A stretch of DNA of 64,000 nt from assembly GCA_964017185.1 (NCBI GenBank), contig OZ024875.1:65901043-65965042 (forward strand), read 5' to 3'. Position 1 is the stretch's first letter. Each line of letters begins with the position of its first letter. A program made the translations under genes and the position numbers. Below the pieces are notes generated by a model. The model saw only the letters and a list, made by a program, of their open reading frames with translations. It was not told the origin of the DNA and did not search any database. Shown piece after piece: positions 11,980 to 23,842 of this stretch. This DNA comes from Rugalucina vietnamica (lineage: Eukaryota > Mollusca > Bivalvia > Lucinida > Lucinidae).

Positions 11980-12957
11980 AAAGTTACGGTATATGAAATT
12001 ATTTCTTTAAAACATCATCGACACAAAAGGCAGCAACGCTTTCGGAAGGGGAGATCGGAACACCTCATAAATACATTTACATGTTTGTTATACCTTGTGC
12101 AGAATTGCGGTTTGTATGGAACATTGTAAATTTTAATGGTCTTAAATTTTTATTTCGCTCCCTCTTTAAATCTGATTGATATTATTAGATGAAAAATGCA
12201 TTATGTGCAACAAATACTTTTGTATAGGATATGTCACACAGTGCATCAAAGTAAGTGGCTGAAATATACAAACTTTTCTTTACATGTACATGAATTTGGG
12301 ACAATGTCGGTTATGATAGTATTTTTCTTTTATTTTTCTTTTACGTATGCACCATTATTTTGTCGTCATTTGTGTTACGACATCGAGATATAAATGTGGA
12401 TGCATCAAACATACAAAACATACATACTCAAGTATCTGCAGTTCATAGCGTGTCGGATGCTGTTTCGGTAGTTTTTGTAAGTGAAGGGTTTACAAATACG
12501 AATGTTGTGTAGACCATTTCAAACGTCAGGACATCCCAAACTTGTACAGTACCATAAAGCGACGAAAACGTACCGACATAACCGTGGCTGAGGACAAGGA
12601 CGTTAGTAACAGCAATATTGCGCAGTGATTTTTCTATTCATGCACATGCATATTAAAGTTTGTATACTTAGACGGTCCCGGTAATTTTTAAAACTGACAC
12701 CAAAATATAAGGTCATGTATTTGTTTTCGTGTAAAATGAGTGTATCCGTTCCTGCCTTCAACGGAAACATTAATAAAGGTTAAGTTTTAATGCGATTTAA
12801 CGTGTAAATTTGATGTAAGATATCCATACGCCAGTTGAGCTGTGTGCTAGTCGAGCTGCACATGTTTTTCGGAAACGATCAGGATGTGCTATTTTTGGAA
12901 CAAGTGCACTTATTAGATCGAATACGGTGATAAATTCATATCTATACATCTTGATCA
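11980..12957. other. Gene-free interval
   Basis: AT-rich, with short ACATGTACATG runs nearby at about 11179-11200. No exon or repeat relationship recognised. Confidence 0.4.
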
Positions 12958-13309
12958 TGTAACGGGATAGCTTTCCTTGGAAATATGCAAATTTCAAACT
13001 CGAGACTTTGTGAATCGAGTAAGTGTTAGGTATATAGCGCAGTAAACCACCCTTGGTGGATGAGCATGATTTTCCATCGACGGGGTTTGCTGTGGCTCGG
13101 CCGCTCGTTACATTTGGTGGCAGCGGTGGGATGATGACGGGGGAAGTAATGTAACGGGATAGCTTCCCTTGGAAATATGCAAATTTCAAACTCGAGACTT
13201 TGTGAATCGAGATAGTGTTAGGTATATAGCGCAGTGAACCACCCTTGGTGGATGAGCATGCTTTTCCATCGACGGGGTTTGCTGTGGCTTGGCTCGGGTG
13301 TACGTTACA
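12958..13309 (+). mobile_element. Miniature LTR retrotransposon (TRIM-like): LTR - PBS/PPT - LTR
   Basis: Two direct repeats of about 155 and 160 bp (12958-13112 and 13150-13309), each starting TGTAACGGGATAG and ending CGTTACA, so each has 7-bp inverted TG...CA ends as LTRs do. Between them are only 37 bp: TTTGGTGGCAGCGGTGGGAT, which looks like a tRNA primer-binding site directly after the first LTR, and a purine run GGGGGAAG just before the second. No coding capacity. Downstream (13331 onward) an inverted piece of the LTR end follows, so no target-site duplication is visible. Confidence 0.7.
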
Positions 13310-13389
13310 TGTAACGTACAGCCACGTTACATGTAACGTACAGCCGAGCCAAGCAACAGCGTACAGAAATATCAGATAAAAGAAGTAGG

Positions 13390-13512
13390 GGTATTGTACT
13401 AGCCGAGTAGTGAAAACAAAGGCGCTGATCAGCTGTGCAGATACTGCACAGTTGATCTGCGCCTTTATTATCGCATGAGTATAAGTCCAGCGTTCTCATG
13501 ACGCGGCTCATA
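13390..13512. mobile_element. Foldback element, GCGAAAACAAAGGCGC family, partial
   Basis: Contains GAAAACAAAGGCGCTGATCA and the opposed GATCTGCGCCTTTATTATCG, and ends CATGACGCGGCTCA, one terminus of the family. The other terminus is missing. Confidence 0.65.
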
Positions 13513-13559
13513 TAAAAGTGGGGTATACATTACATGGACATGTTATCATGATATGTTGA

Positions 13560-14570
13560 GGAATACCTCATACAATGTATATGGGTTTAAAGCACATGAA
13601 CATGTAAATGCGTTTGTTAATTTACTCGATTAATTATCAATTAATTTATCAATTATCAGTAATTGATAAATTGTCTTTACTTGTCATTTTTCACCATGTA
13701 TCATGCACTTTCCTATGCACTTGACATTTCGGACCGCACCTTGTAAAAACAACATGCCGCCAACACAAAATGTTCATGGCGGAGTTGTCGTTATGCATGG
13801 CAATAGGTTTTGCGTTTATGCATTTAGCAAGAAAAACAGATGCTTAAATAAAGTAAAGTGTATAAATTGTTTTCTCGTTATCCGCCTTATTCTTATGTGA
13901 AGATTTGGTCATAAATTTGGTATGAAAAAAGTGTTTATGCGAACAGTGCCCCTGATAAACGAGTGATTTAGAGGTATTGACAAAACTTTGTGCTAGTTAA
14001 ATACTGTGTATCCTTATCATCGAGAATGTTGCAATGCATATTCATATAGGAGTTAGGAGATCGCTGCAGGGTAATCGGGTCAATAAAATTTTACAAAAAT
14101 AGCTTGCTCCATAAGCTGACAATGTGATGAAATTATGCCATTTCATTCTACATGCACGTTTCCATAGCTTGACATACAACCAGAACCAGAAAACATTTGT
14201 TTCATTACAATATGAATTCAAGAATGCGCAAAATGGTTACCTATTATACTCGTACATGTTTATGGCCTATTGCTTTTATGTTTCCTAGCTCAAACAAATG
14301 AAACTACTTGGATAAAGACATAATTGAGATGAAACAAAGTACTTCTTAATTTGTATGTCAAATGCGAGTCGAGTCATGCCTGACCAACCGTATCGGAAAC
14401 CAGTGAAGAAGATTGTGGAATGTTTGCTCAATAATTAATGTGCCTTATTAAAACGTGTCAAACTGTTAGAGGTGCCATATACAAAAACACTTATAAATAC
14501 TGATCAGTTAAAGGTCTAAAACTTCTTTAATTATTAAAAATATGGTAAAATCGATTTTCACAATCGTGCA
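13560..14570. other. Gene-free interval
   Basis: AT-rich; at 13621-13672 a TTAATTATCAATTAATTTAT-like low-complexity run. Nothing else recognised. Confidence 0.4.
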
Positions 14571-14574
14571 CAAT

Positions 14575-14800
14575 ATTTCTCCGAGAAACACCGCGAACAG
14601 GTAAATCTGGACTTACCTGTTTTCACCGGTTAATACCTGCGGTCGCGGTGAAATTTCTCGGTGTTTCTCCGAGAAATCGAACTGAACGAAACGCGAAATA
14701 TCTTAATGAAAAGAGAAATTTAGCGTTCTTTCTCCGAGAAAAATAGCTTAGGGTCCTCCGAGAAAAGAGGAATATGTTGTTGATTTTTTACCGGGACTGT
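14575..14800 (-). repeat. TTTCTCGGAGAAA-rich foldback element, copy 2
   Basis: Inverted relative to 10266-10495. It begins with CTCCGAGAAACACCGCGAA and ends with AATATGTTGTTGATTTTTTA then CCGGG, the complement of copy 1's left boundary. Confidence 0.7.
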
Positions 14801-15227
14801 AAATTCAACACCAGAAACATAAAAAGAATCATTGTAATAGAAGCATCGCCTTGAAACGATAAGTAATGCTTTCACTCTTTCTGAAGGATATGGTGTTATT
14901 TCTGTTATTACTGAAACTGGTCTTTTGTCGTGTGACGACTTTAACATAATAACATAATAATTCTCGCGTCAGTATGAATAAATACGTTAAGCATGTTTAT
15001 ATTTAGTGGGACAAGGTAATCTATTGTTCGTCTTTTGCAAGCCAAAATTTAAAAATTGTATCATTATTGACATACACAAATGGCTCCAGTTCATCATATT
15101 GTTTACACGGATAGTATGAAGTACATAATTTGAGCATTTCATGTTTTTCATAATAACCGTATACTTGACAATTATGAGCCGCAACGCGGAAAAAACGGCC
15201 ATCGAGATTTTCGACCAGGCGCAACAA

Positions 15228-15398
15228 CATTCGGGCTGTACAGTCACAGAAGCTGGCTAGAGACTTGAAACGTTTACGAATTGTACTATCCGAGTAGCGG
15301 TAAAAAGGCGCTGATTTTCTGAGTAATTAATGCACGGCTGATCTGCGCCTTTGTTTTCGCATGTTATGCAAGAATTCCTTTTTCTCATGATGCGGCTC
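15228..15398. mobile_element. Foldback element, GCGAAAACAAAGGCGC family, partial
   Basis: Matches the right three quarters of 61135-61352: GGGCTGTACAGTCACAGAAG, then AAAAGGCGCTGATTTTCTGA, GATCTGCGCCTTTGTTTTCG and the terminus CATGATGCGGCTCA. Confidence 0.7.
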
Positions 15399-15861
15399 AA
15401 TTAAAAGCCCACTACTAATGAGCTCTCCACAATGTTTGAACGAACTAGTGGCCAAGTGGTTGTTGAAACTTAATAACAGGATGATACATTTGGCGTGGGA
15501 ACAATCTTGGTTTCTGATTTGAGGCGGTGAATGAATACTAGTAAGAAGTTTCGGAGTCAAAAAAAAAAAAAAAAAAAAAACCTCAATGATTATGACCGTT
15601 CTTCCAAGAGCGTTACAAAATACACTTATTATATATAATAATCAAATGGCCAGAATTATATAGATAGAGTTTAAAAAGGAACCAGGTATACATTTATTTG
15701 CAAGGGTTTAGCTACTATTATTAAGCTAGCTATGTGCAACAAGTCCATGTAGGAATTACACTGACGTGTTGGGTTAATAAAACATTAATTTCAATATCAG
15801 ATGATGGTTGCCTAGCCACATGGCCTTGGTTACACTCACTACCTCAAATTCTCTGCACGGC

Positions 15862-16140
15862 ATCAAGATAACATGTCCATGAAAAATATACCCCCTTAAA
15901 CATACTCTTAAACACCACAGTTAAACTGTGCTTTATAGGGGAACAAATTTTTCTTATTTTTTTGTTCCGAAACATACATTGTGGGTACTCGTATGAACCG
16001 TCTCGGCAAGGCCACAGTCTATGTTTTGAGTAAAAATAATACAAATAAATGAAAATTTCTTCACTGGATATTTTCATATTTTTTAAGTTTAAGAAAAATC
16101 TATATACTGTCTATTACATGATCGAGATTTTGTAATGGAA
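15862..16140. mobile_element. GAAAACATGTCC-family MITE, diverged
   Basis: Left end GATAACATGTCCATG, right end CGAGATTTTGTAATG. The central hairpin is partly decayed (CATACATTGTGGGTACTCGT against CCACAGTCTATGTTTTGAG). Confidence 0.6.
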
Positions 16141-17841
16141 CAAAATGTATGTGTGGAACCCAAGACCTTTATAAATATCATGCAAGCTGAACGATAAGGA
16201 ACAGACAAAAACGTGCTTCAAGCAACAGTTTTGTAGAGCAGGTGTGGAACGGATGCCGAAACCGCCGTTCATTCTTTAGCATAAGATGGCGATCCTTTTC
16301 GACAGTAACACATTTTTACGACTACTTAATTGTATGTGGAGGATATCGATATAGCATGAGAGGAGCATCATATTTTGTAGCATGTCATTTATTGGGATTC
16401 TTGGCCCACAATTAATGGGTACAGATGAAGTAAAGAAAAGTGATACTGATATACAAGAAACTTGAAGACTATCAACCGATACCCGAAGGCTAGAGCAAAT
16501 TATTGTCGTTGCAGTATAGGTTAATTACAATGTCAAAATAATATCAAACATATCTCGTCAATTTGGAATGCTAGCATTAGTGAGTTCGCTGGAAGCGCTG
16601 CGTAGACATGTTCAGTGATACAGTGTTCTGTTTTCACGTGCAATGTAAAAACTTATTTGAAACTTTGAATAAGAAGTTTGAAATTTGAAACTATGTAAAC
16701 ACTCCTAGGGAAAGTCTTCCATTGGCATACTGTAGCACGTTTGAAGACATAAGTTGAGTCTGTGGCATTTCAGAGATCTGTTTCTCTGTTTCATAATTTT
16801 CCGGACAGTGTAAAGAAGAAACCCAATCTGTAATGATATGTAAAAAAATAAGAAATAGCATAGTCGTAACATTTAACAGTTGCGATTTTGGTTGGTTAGA
16901 CACATTATGTTTTCTTCTGATTTTTTAATTACCTCTACGCATTGATGTCGGCGTAACTGTAAATAACAGACAGTTGGAATCTGTCATAGCCAAAGTGGTT
17001 TATGGTAAATTAAGAAGCTTTATAAAGAACCACAGACAAACTTGAACTGATCTCAACCGTACGGACAATAATTTAAGTGGTCAGATCCAATTTTGCTTCG
17101 TAATATGACACACTTAATTGCTTCCGTTGAGCAGGCACATTCCAATTGTCTTATAGAGGAGCATCTTTCCAATGAAGTGTAATGGCGACTTAGTTGACAA
17201 TGATACTGGAAGTTTGCCGGACACGTGTTGGTGTTAAACCGATGTCTTTAGATTGCCGTTATTTATTGTCATAGAAAATGCATCATTGTTGATGAAATTG
17301 GTTTATCGAAATATTAAAGAAATGAGTATTTCAAAGTAAAAAGGCCAAGTGAGTCGGAAAGGTTCGAATCAGCTATGGATTTCTAATTTGACTGGCAGCG
17401 TGTCGCAAAATAAGAAGTTTAAAATTATAGTTGGGCCTAAATTCATAGCATGATTCAGCTCTTCTGATATTGTATAACGTGAGTCCCTTATTGTCATTTG
17501 CAAGCGGGCAAAGTCAAAATCAAAGGCAAAATTTATTTTAAGTCGGTCGATGATGAAAAGTTGACTGCTGGTAAGTCTACAACCGCTGGCAAAGCATTTT
17601 TTCTTTTGAAAAGGTGGAATACGAAGCTATGCAAAATAATAAAACAGCCTTCAAAAGGAAACAGAAGATAGGTTTTGCATGCGCAGACTTCTACTAAAAC
17701 TATTTATTTAGATCACATTCGTACGATTTTCTTACGTTTCAGTGTAAATAACAAGTCCCTAGATTATCAAATTCCAAAAATTATTTTATGCAAATTAGGT
17801 GATTGCAAAGAAAACGTTTTCGCTATAACGACGTAATCTTT
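16141..17841. other. Gene-free interval
   Basis: 1.7 kb of AT-rich sequence without a recognisable exon, RNA gene or element. Confidence 0.4.
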
Positions 17842-18192
17842 AAGCTGAGGGTGAGGTTATGGCCATGTAAAACCGGTTTAAGCCCGCCAGTAACTTTGTG
17901 TTACTGATCGTTCCAAGTCGATACTTCTGTGGTGGTTCTTTTTGTTTTATGTCTTAGTGTTTAAAATATTGTTGTGCTGTTGGCGCCTTATGTATGTTTT
18001 CATATTTTTAGTTAAGTTAAGGTAACTGAGTGGCCACCTATTGGGAAAATAGCTGCTCATTCGGCTTACGATATGTTTCATGGTATAAGCACCTGATTGT
18101 TAGTTTGTTTTTTTCCCACCTCGGTTTTTGGAGTGGGAATCTTTTTCTGATTGCTCCTTTTCCTGATCTTTGCCTACTTGTACCTTTTTATT
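17842..18192 (+). repeat. Dispersed 830-bp-family repeat, 3' 350 bp
   Basis: Runs from GCTGAGGGTGAGGTTATGGC to TTGCCTACTTGTACCTTT. It is close to the consensus, hence relatively young. Its 69-codon frame (starting M-A-T-Y-W-E-N-S) recurs in many copies only because the DNA is the same; no domain is recognisable. Confidence 0.85.
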
Positions 18193-18411
18193 CACCATGC
18201 ACCATGCAATACCAAAGTTGCATTTTCGTTGTCATTTAGCATTTCACTATTTTTATTATTGTTGCCACATTCTTAAGTATTAATAAATGCAAGTATGACA
18301 AAAATGCTTAGCGATGAATTCAGGACGCCTTTATGTACCAAACAGAACCGTTTACCAGACAGCTTTCGTGACTGTCCCTTGCGTTCTATCTCAGTAAAAC
18401 CTTTGTGAGGA

Positions 18412-18537
18412 TTTACGAAAACATGCCTATGCAATTTCTAATGCTGTAAAAATTGAAAACTTTCAGCTGAAAATTTTTATATGTTCCACATTTTCGCTCA
18501 AAACATAGTTTGTGGGTACATGTTTTCGTGATCATTT
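18412..18537. mobile_element. GAAAACATGTCC-family MITE, internally deleted
   Basis: TTACGAAAACATGCCTATGC at the left and GTACATGTTTTCGTGATC at the right, with only about 90 bp between. Half of the central hairpin is lost. Confidence 0.6.
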
Positions 18538-19027
18538 CTTGTTTTTCACTATGCGGTTTTGACATTTAAGGTGAAGTTTCTAGTTATTCAGTTTCCAAAT
18601 TATGAAAATTGCGTTTCAACGTTTATTATGCCTTTAAACCAGACACATTATACAAGAATTAAGCACTAATAAGCCTCGTTGTTTATTATAGTTTTAAGTT
18701 TTGCGTCGTAATATGCACATATGATATGCATTTGTCGTGTTTCCTTTGAAATTTAATTCTTCATGTGCCTTTAATGACAACCAAGTCAGCCTCCGCTTGA
18801 ATATGATCTCATTATATTACACTGCTAAAAGTAGTAGATAATTGGACAGCTATATGCATATACATGTATCACTACTTGTCTTATATTTGATTTTGCCTTG
18901 AAATGATTGATAAATATTCATAATACAAGTAGAAATTAAAGAATATTCTCACAGATTTTAATTATAGGAAAACACCCCCGATGACCAAGAAAGGGAAACA
19001 AATGACTCAGAGATATTGCTTTTATGT

Positions 19028-19318
19028 ATTAAGTCAGAATAACGTGTCCATGTTATACATACTTTACTTCATTTTGCTTTGCTTTGCTTTGCATTGTTTT
19101 GCTTTACTTCACTTACACCCCACTTTAATGTACACAATTATTTTCTTCCTTTTTATCCAAAACACAGATTGCGGGTACCCGTTAGAACCACATCGGCATG
19201 CACATAATCAATGTTTTGAGCAAAAATATTTGAGATATCATTTTATTTGCCTATGAAATGTTCAATTACTACAGCTGAAAAAAAATCTTTGTTTTATGGG
19301 CAAGTTTTCGTAATGCAT
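19028..19318. mobile_element. GAAAACATGTCC-family MITE, diverged
   Basis: Inverted ends AATAACGTGTCCATG and GGGCAAGTTTTCGTAATGC. A TTTGC-rich run (TTTGCTTTGCTTTGCATTG) sits in the left half. Confidence 0.6.
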
Positions 19319-19699
19319 TTATGAAATAATTACCTAAATCCTGGTCCTTCTAAACTCTGAGAGATAATAACTAACCTCTCTCATTAAATTTGTACTCGTT
19401 ATCTAAGAGAGAGTACCATACGACAATGTATTAAATGATATATCACGAAGTAGTCACCCTTTCCATACTAGCATTTGATCATTTGTGAGTATCTGTTAAA
19501 ATTGGCTTATTCACATAGCGAGTATATACAATAAATAAAGAGAGAAATGGAAACACATGATAATTCTGGTAGAAACGTTTTGTCTTTGAAATATTGAGTA
19601 AGGGCCGCGCCGCAACGACGGTAGATTGCAAGGGATTATCGTCATTATGAATATGCATAGGCCTGTATTTGTTGAAGTTGTTGAAGAGGTTAATTATAC

Positions 19700-19915
19700 T
19701 TAAAGCTATTCATTTTAGTTGACTGGGGCCGGAGCTTCTTGTCTGTTGCTTGGCCCACATGGGTTCAACTGGTGTTTTTTCGTTTGCTTCGGATTTTAGT
19801 AAATTATTTGGCGCCCAGGGATCACCAGTTTGACTGAAAACCTGTTCTTCCACCTCGGTTTTTGAAGTGAGAATTTCTTTCTGATTTACTGATCATTGCC
19901 TACTTTTACTTTAAG
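19700..19915 (+). repeat. Dispersed 830-bp-family repeat, internally deleted
   Basis: Joins the 5' section (AGCTATTCATTTTAGTTG ... GCGCCCAGGGATC) directly to the 3' section (CACCTCGGTTTTTGAAGTG); about 400 bp of the middle is gone. The interval 19920-21370 holds no recognisable gene. Confidence 0.75.
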
Positions 19916-21370
19916 ATTTTAAAAGGACTATCCAGATTTGATACTTATAAAACTGAACAGGAAACAGGACTAGTTTATCTTGAAACTCTGTGTACAGTTT
20001 CACACTCAACAATTCCGTCGACGGTAATGCTTTGGACAATAAAAAATTGATCCTAATGAGACGCCCTATACAGATTCAAGGTACTGGTCTTCGATCTAGT
20101 CAAGTTCTAGTGTTTATAAACAACAATATGTCGCGTCCAAGTCGTTTACCTAGCATTCTTTGGTTGCTTAGCAACCACAAAAACGGCATCATGGGAAACG
20201 TTTAAAGGAATGATTTTGAAGGCATGATTTAATGATATGCATCTTTAAGTTTGGTTGATTGTAAATCGAACAAGTGTTAAGAATTAAATTTTATTGAATC
20301 ATTTTATTCATTCTTGAATAACCCTCGTATTTTCAATATCTCAAAGTAAACTCAATAAGGATGGCAGTTAAAGCACTTATCTATTCTAATAGTTCAATAT
20401 AAAGCTCCTTTCTGTACCCTAAATGGAACAATTTACAAAACAACGTATAATGTTTATGCACTATCTGACAAGCAGATCAGTTTATCTTTCATATGGACTC
20501 TATAGCTTTGTTAAGCCTTAAAAGTGATTTTAATTGTGTTTCACACGATTCGGAATGGTTAGCTATAGTTTCTAAAAATTCAGTTTCTTAGTAATTTGAA
20601 ATTTGACGCATATCAATTGCATATAAATTGCAGTTTTGAAAAACAAATATGGCGTCTCAGCGTCTGCTGAATCGTGAAACCAAATAAACACTAAGAGTGC
20701 TTTACCCTTATAAGCTTCGTTGCATATAATGGTTTCAAGTGTCTGGAATCAGAAGAAGTAGTCAATTAAACCATACGCTGATTTGGTAGATTGTTTCGCA
20801 AGTTTGATTGTGCTTGATTCGTGGACGTGGTCCTTGTTCGTTTAAAACTGTATATAAATACTGTATGAAAAAAGCATGTCGTTTTCCAAAAGGGACCATA
20901 CGCCCAGCTGTGGAGGATTTATGTAGGTATTGGGGAATATATTCTAGTACCGATCAAGGGGTCGATGACTTGGGGAAAGCTCCTATCAAACCTTCATTTA
21001 ATCGATGTTTTTTGTAATAAAAAAGTTTCACACACTGGATAAATGATTACAAAAGTCTTAATTGACTTACTTCCGAATCCTTATTGTATGTAGAATATAT
21101 ATTATTGTCTTCATGTTAGTCGTTATTATATGTTATACAACAGAAATAAAGTAATAACTAAGCTACTACACCATTTCGATGCTAAAAGGCCAAACAATGA
21201 ATTGTGCACAAATAAAGAGAAAGGAATGATACCCAGGTCTAAATTTGAAAGTCGGTGATGTACGAGAAATTAACAAAAAAAAAAAAAAAAATAATAAAAA
21301 CGCTGCAGGCATGCATGATACCCCGCCACACAAATTTAATTCAGTACAAATGCACATATCTTGATAACGT

Positions 21371-23095
21371 AAATCAAGGGCCATAACTCTGTACTTATTG
21401 GATGAAAATTATGCATCTTGGTTTACAAATTTAAGAAACTTAAAGGAATTAATGATTTTTCTTTTCAGTTCAGAAAAATCATAACACGTTACAGACGTAT
21501 AGGTTATAACTTGAATGTTATGCGACAGTCTGCATGCTTAGTTTTTAACCCAATCATGGTTGATAACTACGCTGCCTTCTTTAATTGCACGCCGGTGGGT
21601 CGGGCGTCAGACTCTATGATGGCCCCGACATAAAGCTATTCATTTTAGTTGGTTGGGGCCGGAGCTTCTTGTCTGTTGCTTGGCCCACCGGGGTCCAACT
21701 GGTGTTTTTCTTTTGCTCCGGAGTTAGTAGGTTATTCGGCGCCCAGGGATCTCCATCGTCGGGCAGCTTACTCAGTCTGTGAGTCCTGGTTTTTGATTCA
21801 TCAGGATGTTTATCATGATTTATTTGTTTGTTCTTGATGATTCATTGACTAGTTAGAGATTCACCACGAGGACCGAATAACTAACTAAATGTTATGAACC
21901 ACTGCAGAAGCTGAGGGTGAGGTTATGGCCATGTAAAACCGGTTTAAGCCCGCCAGTAACTTTGTGTTACTGATCGTTCCAAGTCGATACTTCTGTGGTG
22001 GTTCTTTATGTTTTATGTCTTGGTGTTTAAAAACTTTTTTGTGCTCTTGGCGCCTTATGTATGTTTTCATAATTTTAGTTAAGTTAAGGTAACTGAGTGG
22101 CCACCTATTGGGAAAATAGCTGCTCATTCGGCTTACGATATGTTTCATGGTATAAGTACCTGATTGTTAGTTTGGTTTTTTCCCACCTCGGTTTTTGGAG
22201 TGGGAATCTTTTTCTGATTGCGCCTTTTCCTGATCTTTGCCTACTTGTACCTTTCAATCCAAAACCACTCCTTCCTGATATAAATTTCTATACAAAATTT
22301 GAAGAAAATTGGTCACTGAATGCTCCAGATAGAGCCCGGAAATGAAATTTTAACGTAAATCAAGGGCCATAACTCTGTACTTACTTGACGAAATCTACCC
22401 ATCTTCAATCCCAAACCACTCCTTCTTAATATAAACTCCTATACAAAGTTTGAAGAAAACTGGTCAATAAATGATCCAGATAGAGGCTGGAAATGAAATT
22501 TAAACGTAAATCAAGGGCCATAACTCTGTATTTTTTTCAAGAAATTTACCCATCTTCAATACCAAACCACTCCTCCTATACAAAGTTTGAAGAAAATTGG
22601 TCAATAAATGCTCAAGACAGAGCCTGGAAATGAAATTTTAACGTAAATCAAGGGCCATAACTCTGTACTTACTTGACCAATTTTACCCATCTTCAATCCC
22701 AAACCTTTCCTTCTTAATATAAACTCCTACTCAAAGTTTGAAGAAAATTGGTCAATAAAATGCTCAAGATAGAGCCCGGAAACGCAATTTTAAAGTAAAT
22801 CAAGGGCCATAACTCTGTACTTATTTGACGAAATTTACCCATCTTCAATCCCAAACCACTCCTTCCTAATATAAACTCTTATACAAAATTTGAAGAAAAT
22901 TGGTCAATAAATGCACAAGATAGAGCCCGGAAACGAAATTTTTAATTAAATCAAGGGCCATAACTCTGTACTTTTGACGAAATTTGCCCATCTTCAATCC
23001 CAAACCACTCCTTCCTGATATAAACTCCTATACAAAGTTTGAAGAAAATTTGTCAATAAATGCTCAAGTTAGAGCCCGGAAACGAAGCGCTGACG
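21371..23095 (+). repeat. Tandem array of ~150-bp units, interrupted by an insertion
   Basis: AAATCAAGGGCCATAACTCT recurs beginning near 21374, 22358, 22509, 22646, 22798 and 22949 (spacings about 137-152 bp after the insertion). Units share CCAAACCACTCCTTC and AAGTTTGAAGAAAATTGGTC. The array ends in a GACGGACGGACAGACGGACG-type tract at 23090-23118. The first unit is separated from the rest by the 830-bp repeat at 21421-22254. Confidence 0.85.
21421..22254 (+). mobile_element. Dispersed 830-bp repeat, longest copy
   Basis: Its ends can be set because it splits the 150-bp array: flanks read CATCTT on the left and CAATCC on the right, which join in the uninterrupted units. It begins GGTTTACAAATTTAAG and ends CTACTTGTACCTTT; the reverse complement of the end, AAAGGTACAAG, only weakly resembles the start. 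The sequence TTCCCACCTCGG...GGAGTGGGAA near the 3' end can form a hairpin. No recognisable protein is encoded, so it is non-autonomous; class unknown. Confidence 0.75.
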
Positions 23096-23296
23096 GACGG
23101 ACAGACGGACGGACGGACACTCGAACGCAATTTTTTTGCAGAGGGTATAACATAATACTCCGCATTTTTTTTAACTGGCGGGGTATAAAAAACAAACAAA
23201 AAACACATACCTTTGGGCCTGTACTCGAAATCATTCCTAATGCCTACATGTCGAAGGGACTATTTAAGAAAACGACCTGCATCCTTTTGACTATTC

Positions 23297-23300
<4 letters not shown>

Positions 23301-23354
<54 letters not shown>
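23301..23354. repeat. Poly(A) tract, 54 bp
   Basis: Uninterrupted A-run; on the minus strand it directly follows the end of the hammerhead-like element at 23355-23505. Confidence 0.9.
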
Positions 23355-23357
<3 letters not shown>

Positions 23358-23505
23358 ATCCTTTATATTAATGAGAAAGGGAACGCGGTCTCGGCTTCTG
23401 AAGCCTCTTCAGTGACCCTATAGATTTGGCAACATGTAGCCAAATACAATTACTGTAATTTTGCATCTTTCAACAGGGCAGTCAATACAAAGACTAGTAA
23501 ATGTT
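23355..23505 (-). ncRNA. Hammerhead-ribozyme-like retroelement, degenerate
   Basis: Minus strand at 23380-23418 reads GGGUCA-CUGAAGA-GGCUUC-AGAAGCC-GAGA-CCGCG: correct CUGANGA box, perfect stem II, but GAGA instead of GAAA (A14 changed) and a 3' stem I strand that no longer pairs. Shares flanks (CTATAGGGTCAC; AAAGGATCTC) with 25498-25690. Confidence 0.6.
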
Positions 23506-23507
23506 TT

Positions 23508-23690
23508 CATGGTATAAGTACCTGATTGTTAGTTTGGTTTTTTCCCACCTCGGTTTTTGGAGTTGGAATCTTTTTTGTATTGAATGTTTTGTAGATGCGC
23601 TAAAATGTATTTGGCAATCTGAATAAAGAATTGAATTGAATTGAATTGAATTGATTGCGCCTTTTCCTGATCTTTGCCTACTTGTACGTA
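23508..23690 (+). repeat. Dispersed 830-bp-family repeat 3' end, split by a small insertion
   Basis: The block CACCTCGGTTTTTGGAGTTG is separated from GATTGCGCCTTTTCCTGATC by about 80 bp ending in a GAATT pentanucleotide repeat (about 23632-23654). Confidence 0.75.
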
Positions 23691-23691
23691 G

Positions 23692-23842
23692 TAATTACCC
23701 GCTGAGAGACAGGTGGGTATGATATTTTCCTGACCTGTCCAGTCAAAAGCATGCACCGAGAGCCCGAAGGGCTCGAGGTGCATGCTTTTGGCGGGACAGG
23801 TCAGGAAAATATCATGCCCACCTGTCGCGAAGCGGGTAATTA
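23692..23842. repeat. 151-bp near-perfect palindrome
   Basis: TAATTACCCGCTGAGAGACAGG at the left is mirrored by CCTGTCGCGAAGCGGGTAATTA at the right; the arms (about 72-75 bp) pair almost throughout, including ATGATATTTTCCTGACCTGT and AAAAGCATGCACC, with a short GAAG-type loop at about 23766. It could be a foldback MITE or produce a stable RNA hairpin if transcribed. Confidence 0.9.

Noticed and set aside
18030-18239. Recurrent frame starting MATYWENSCSFGLRYVSW, also at 22097, 42902 and elsewhere
   Set aside because: Conserved among repeat copies as DNA, but broken or extended differently in each, and without any known domain.
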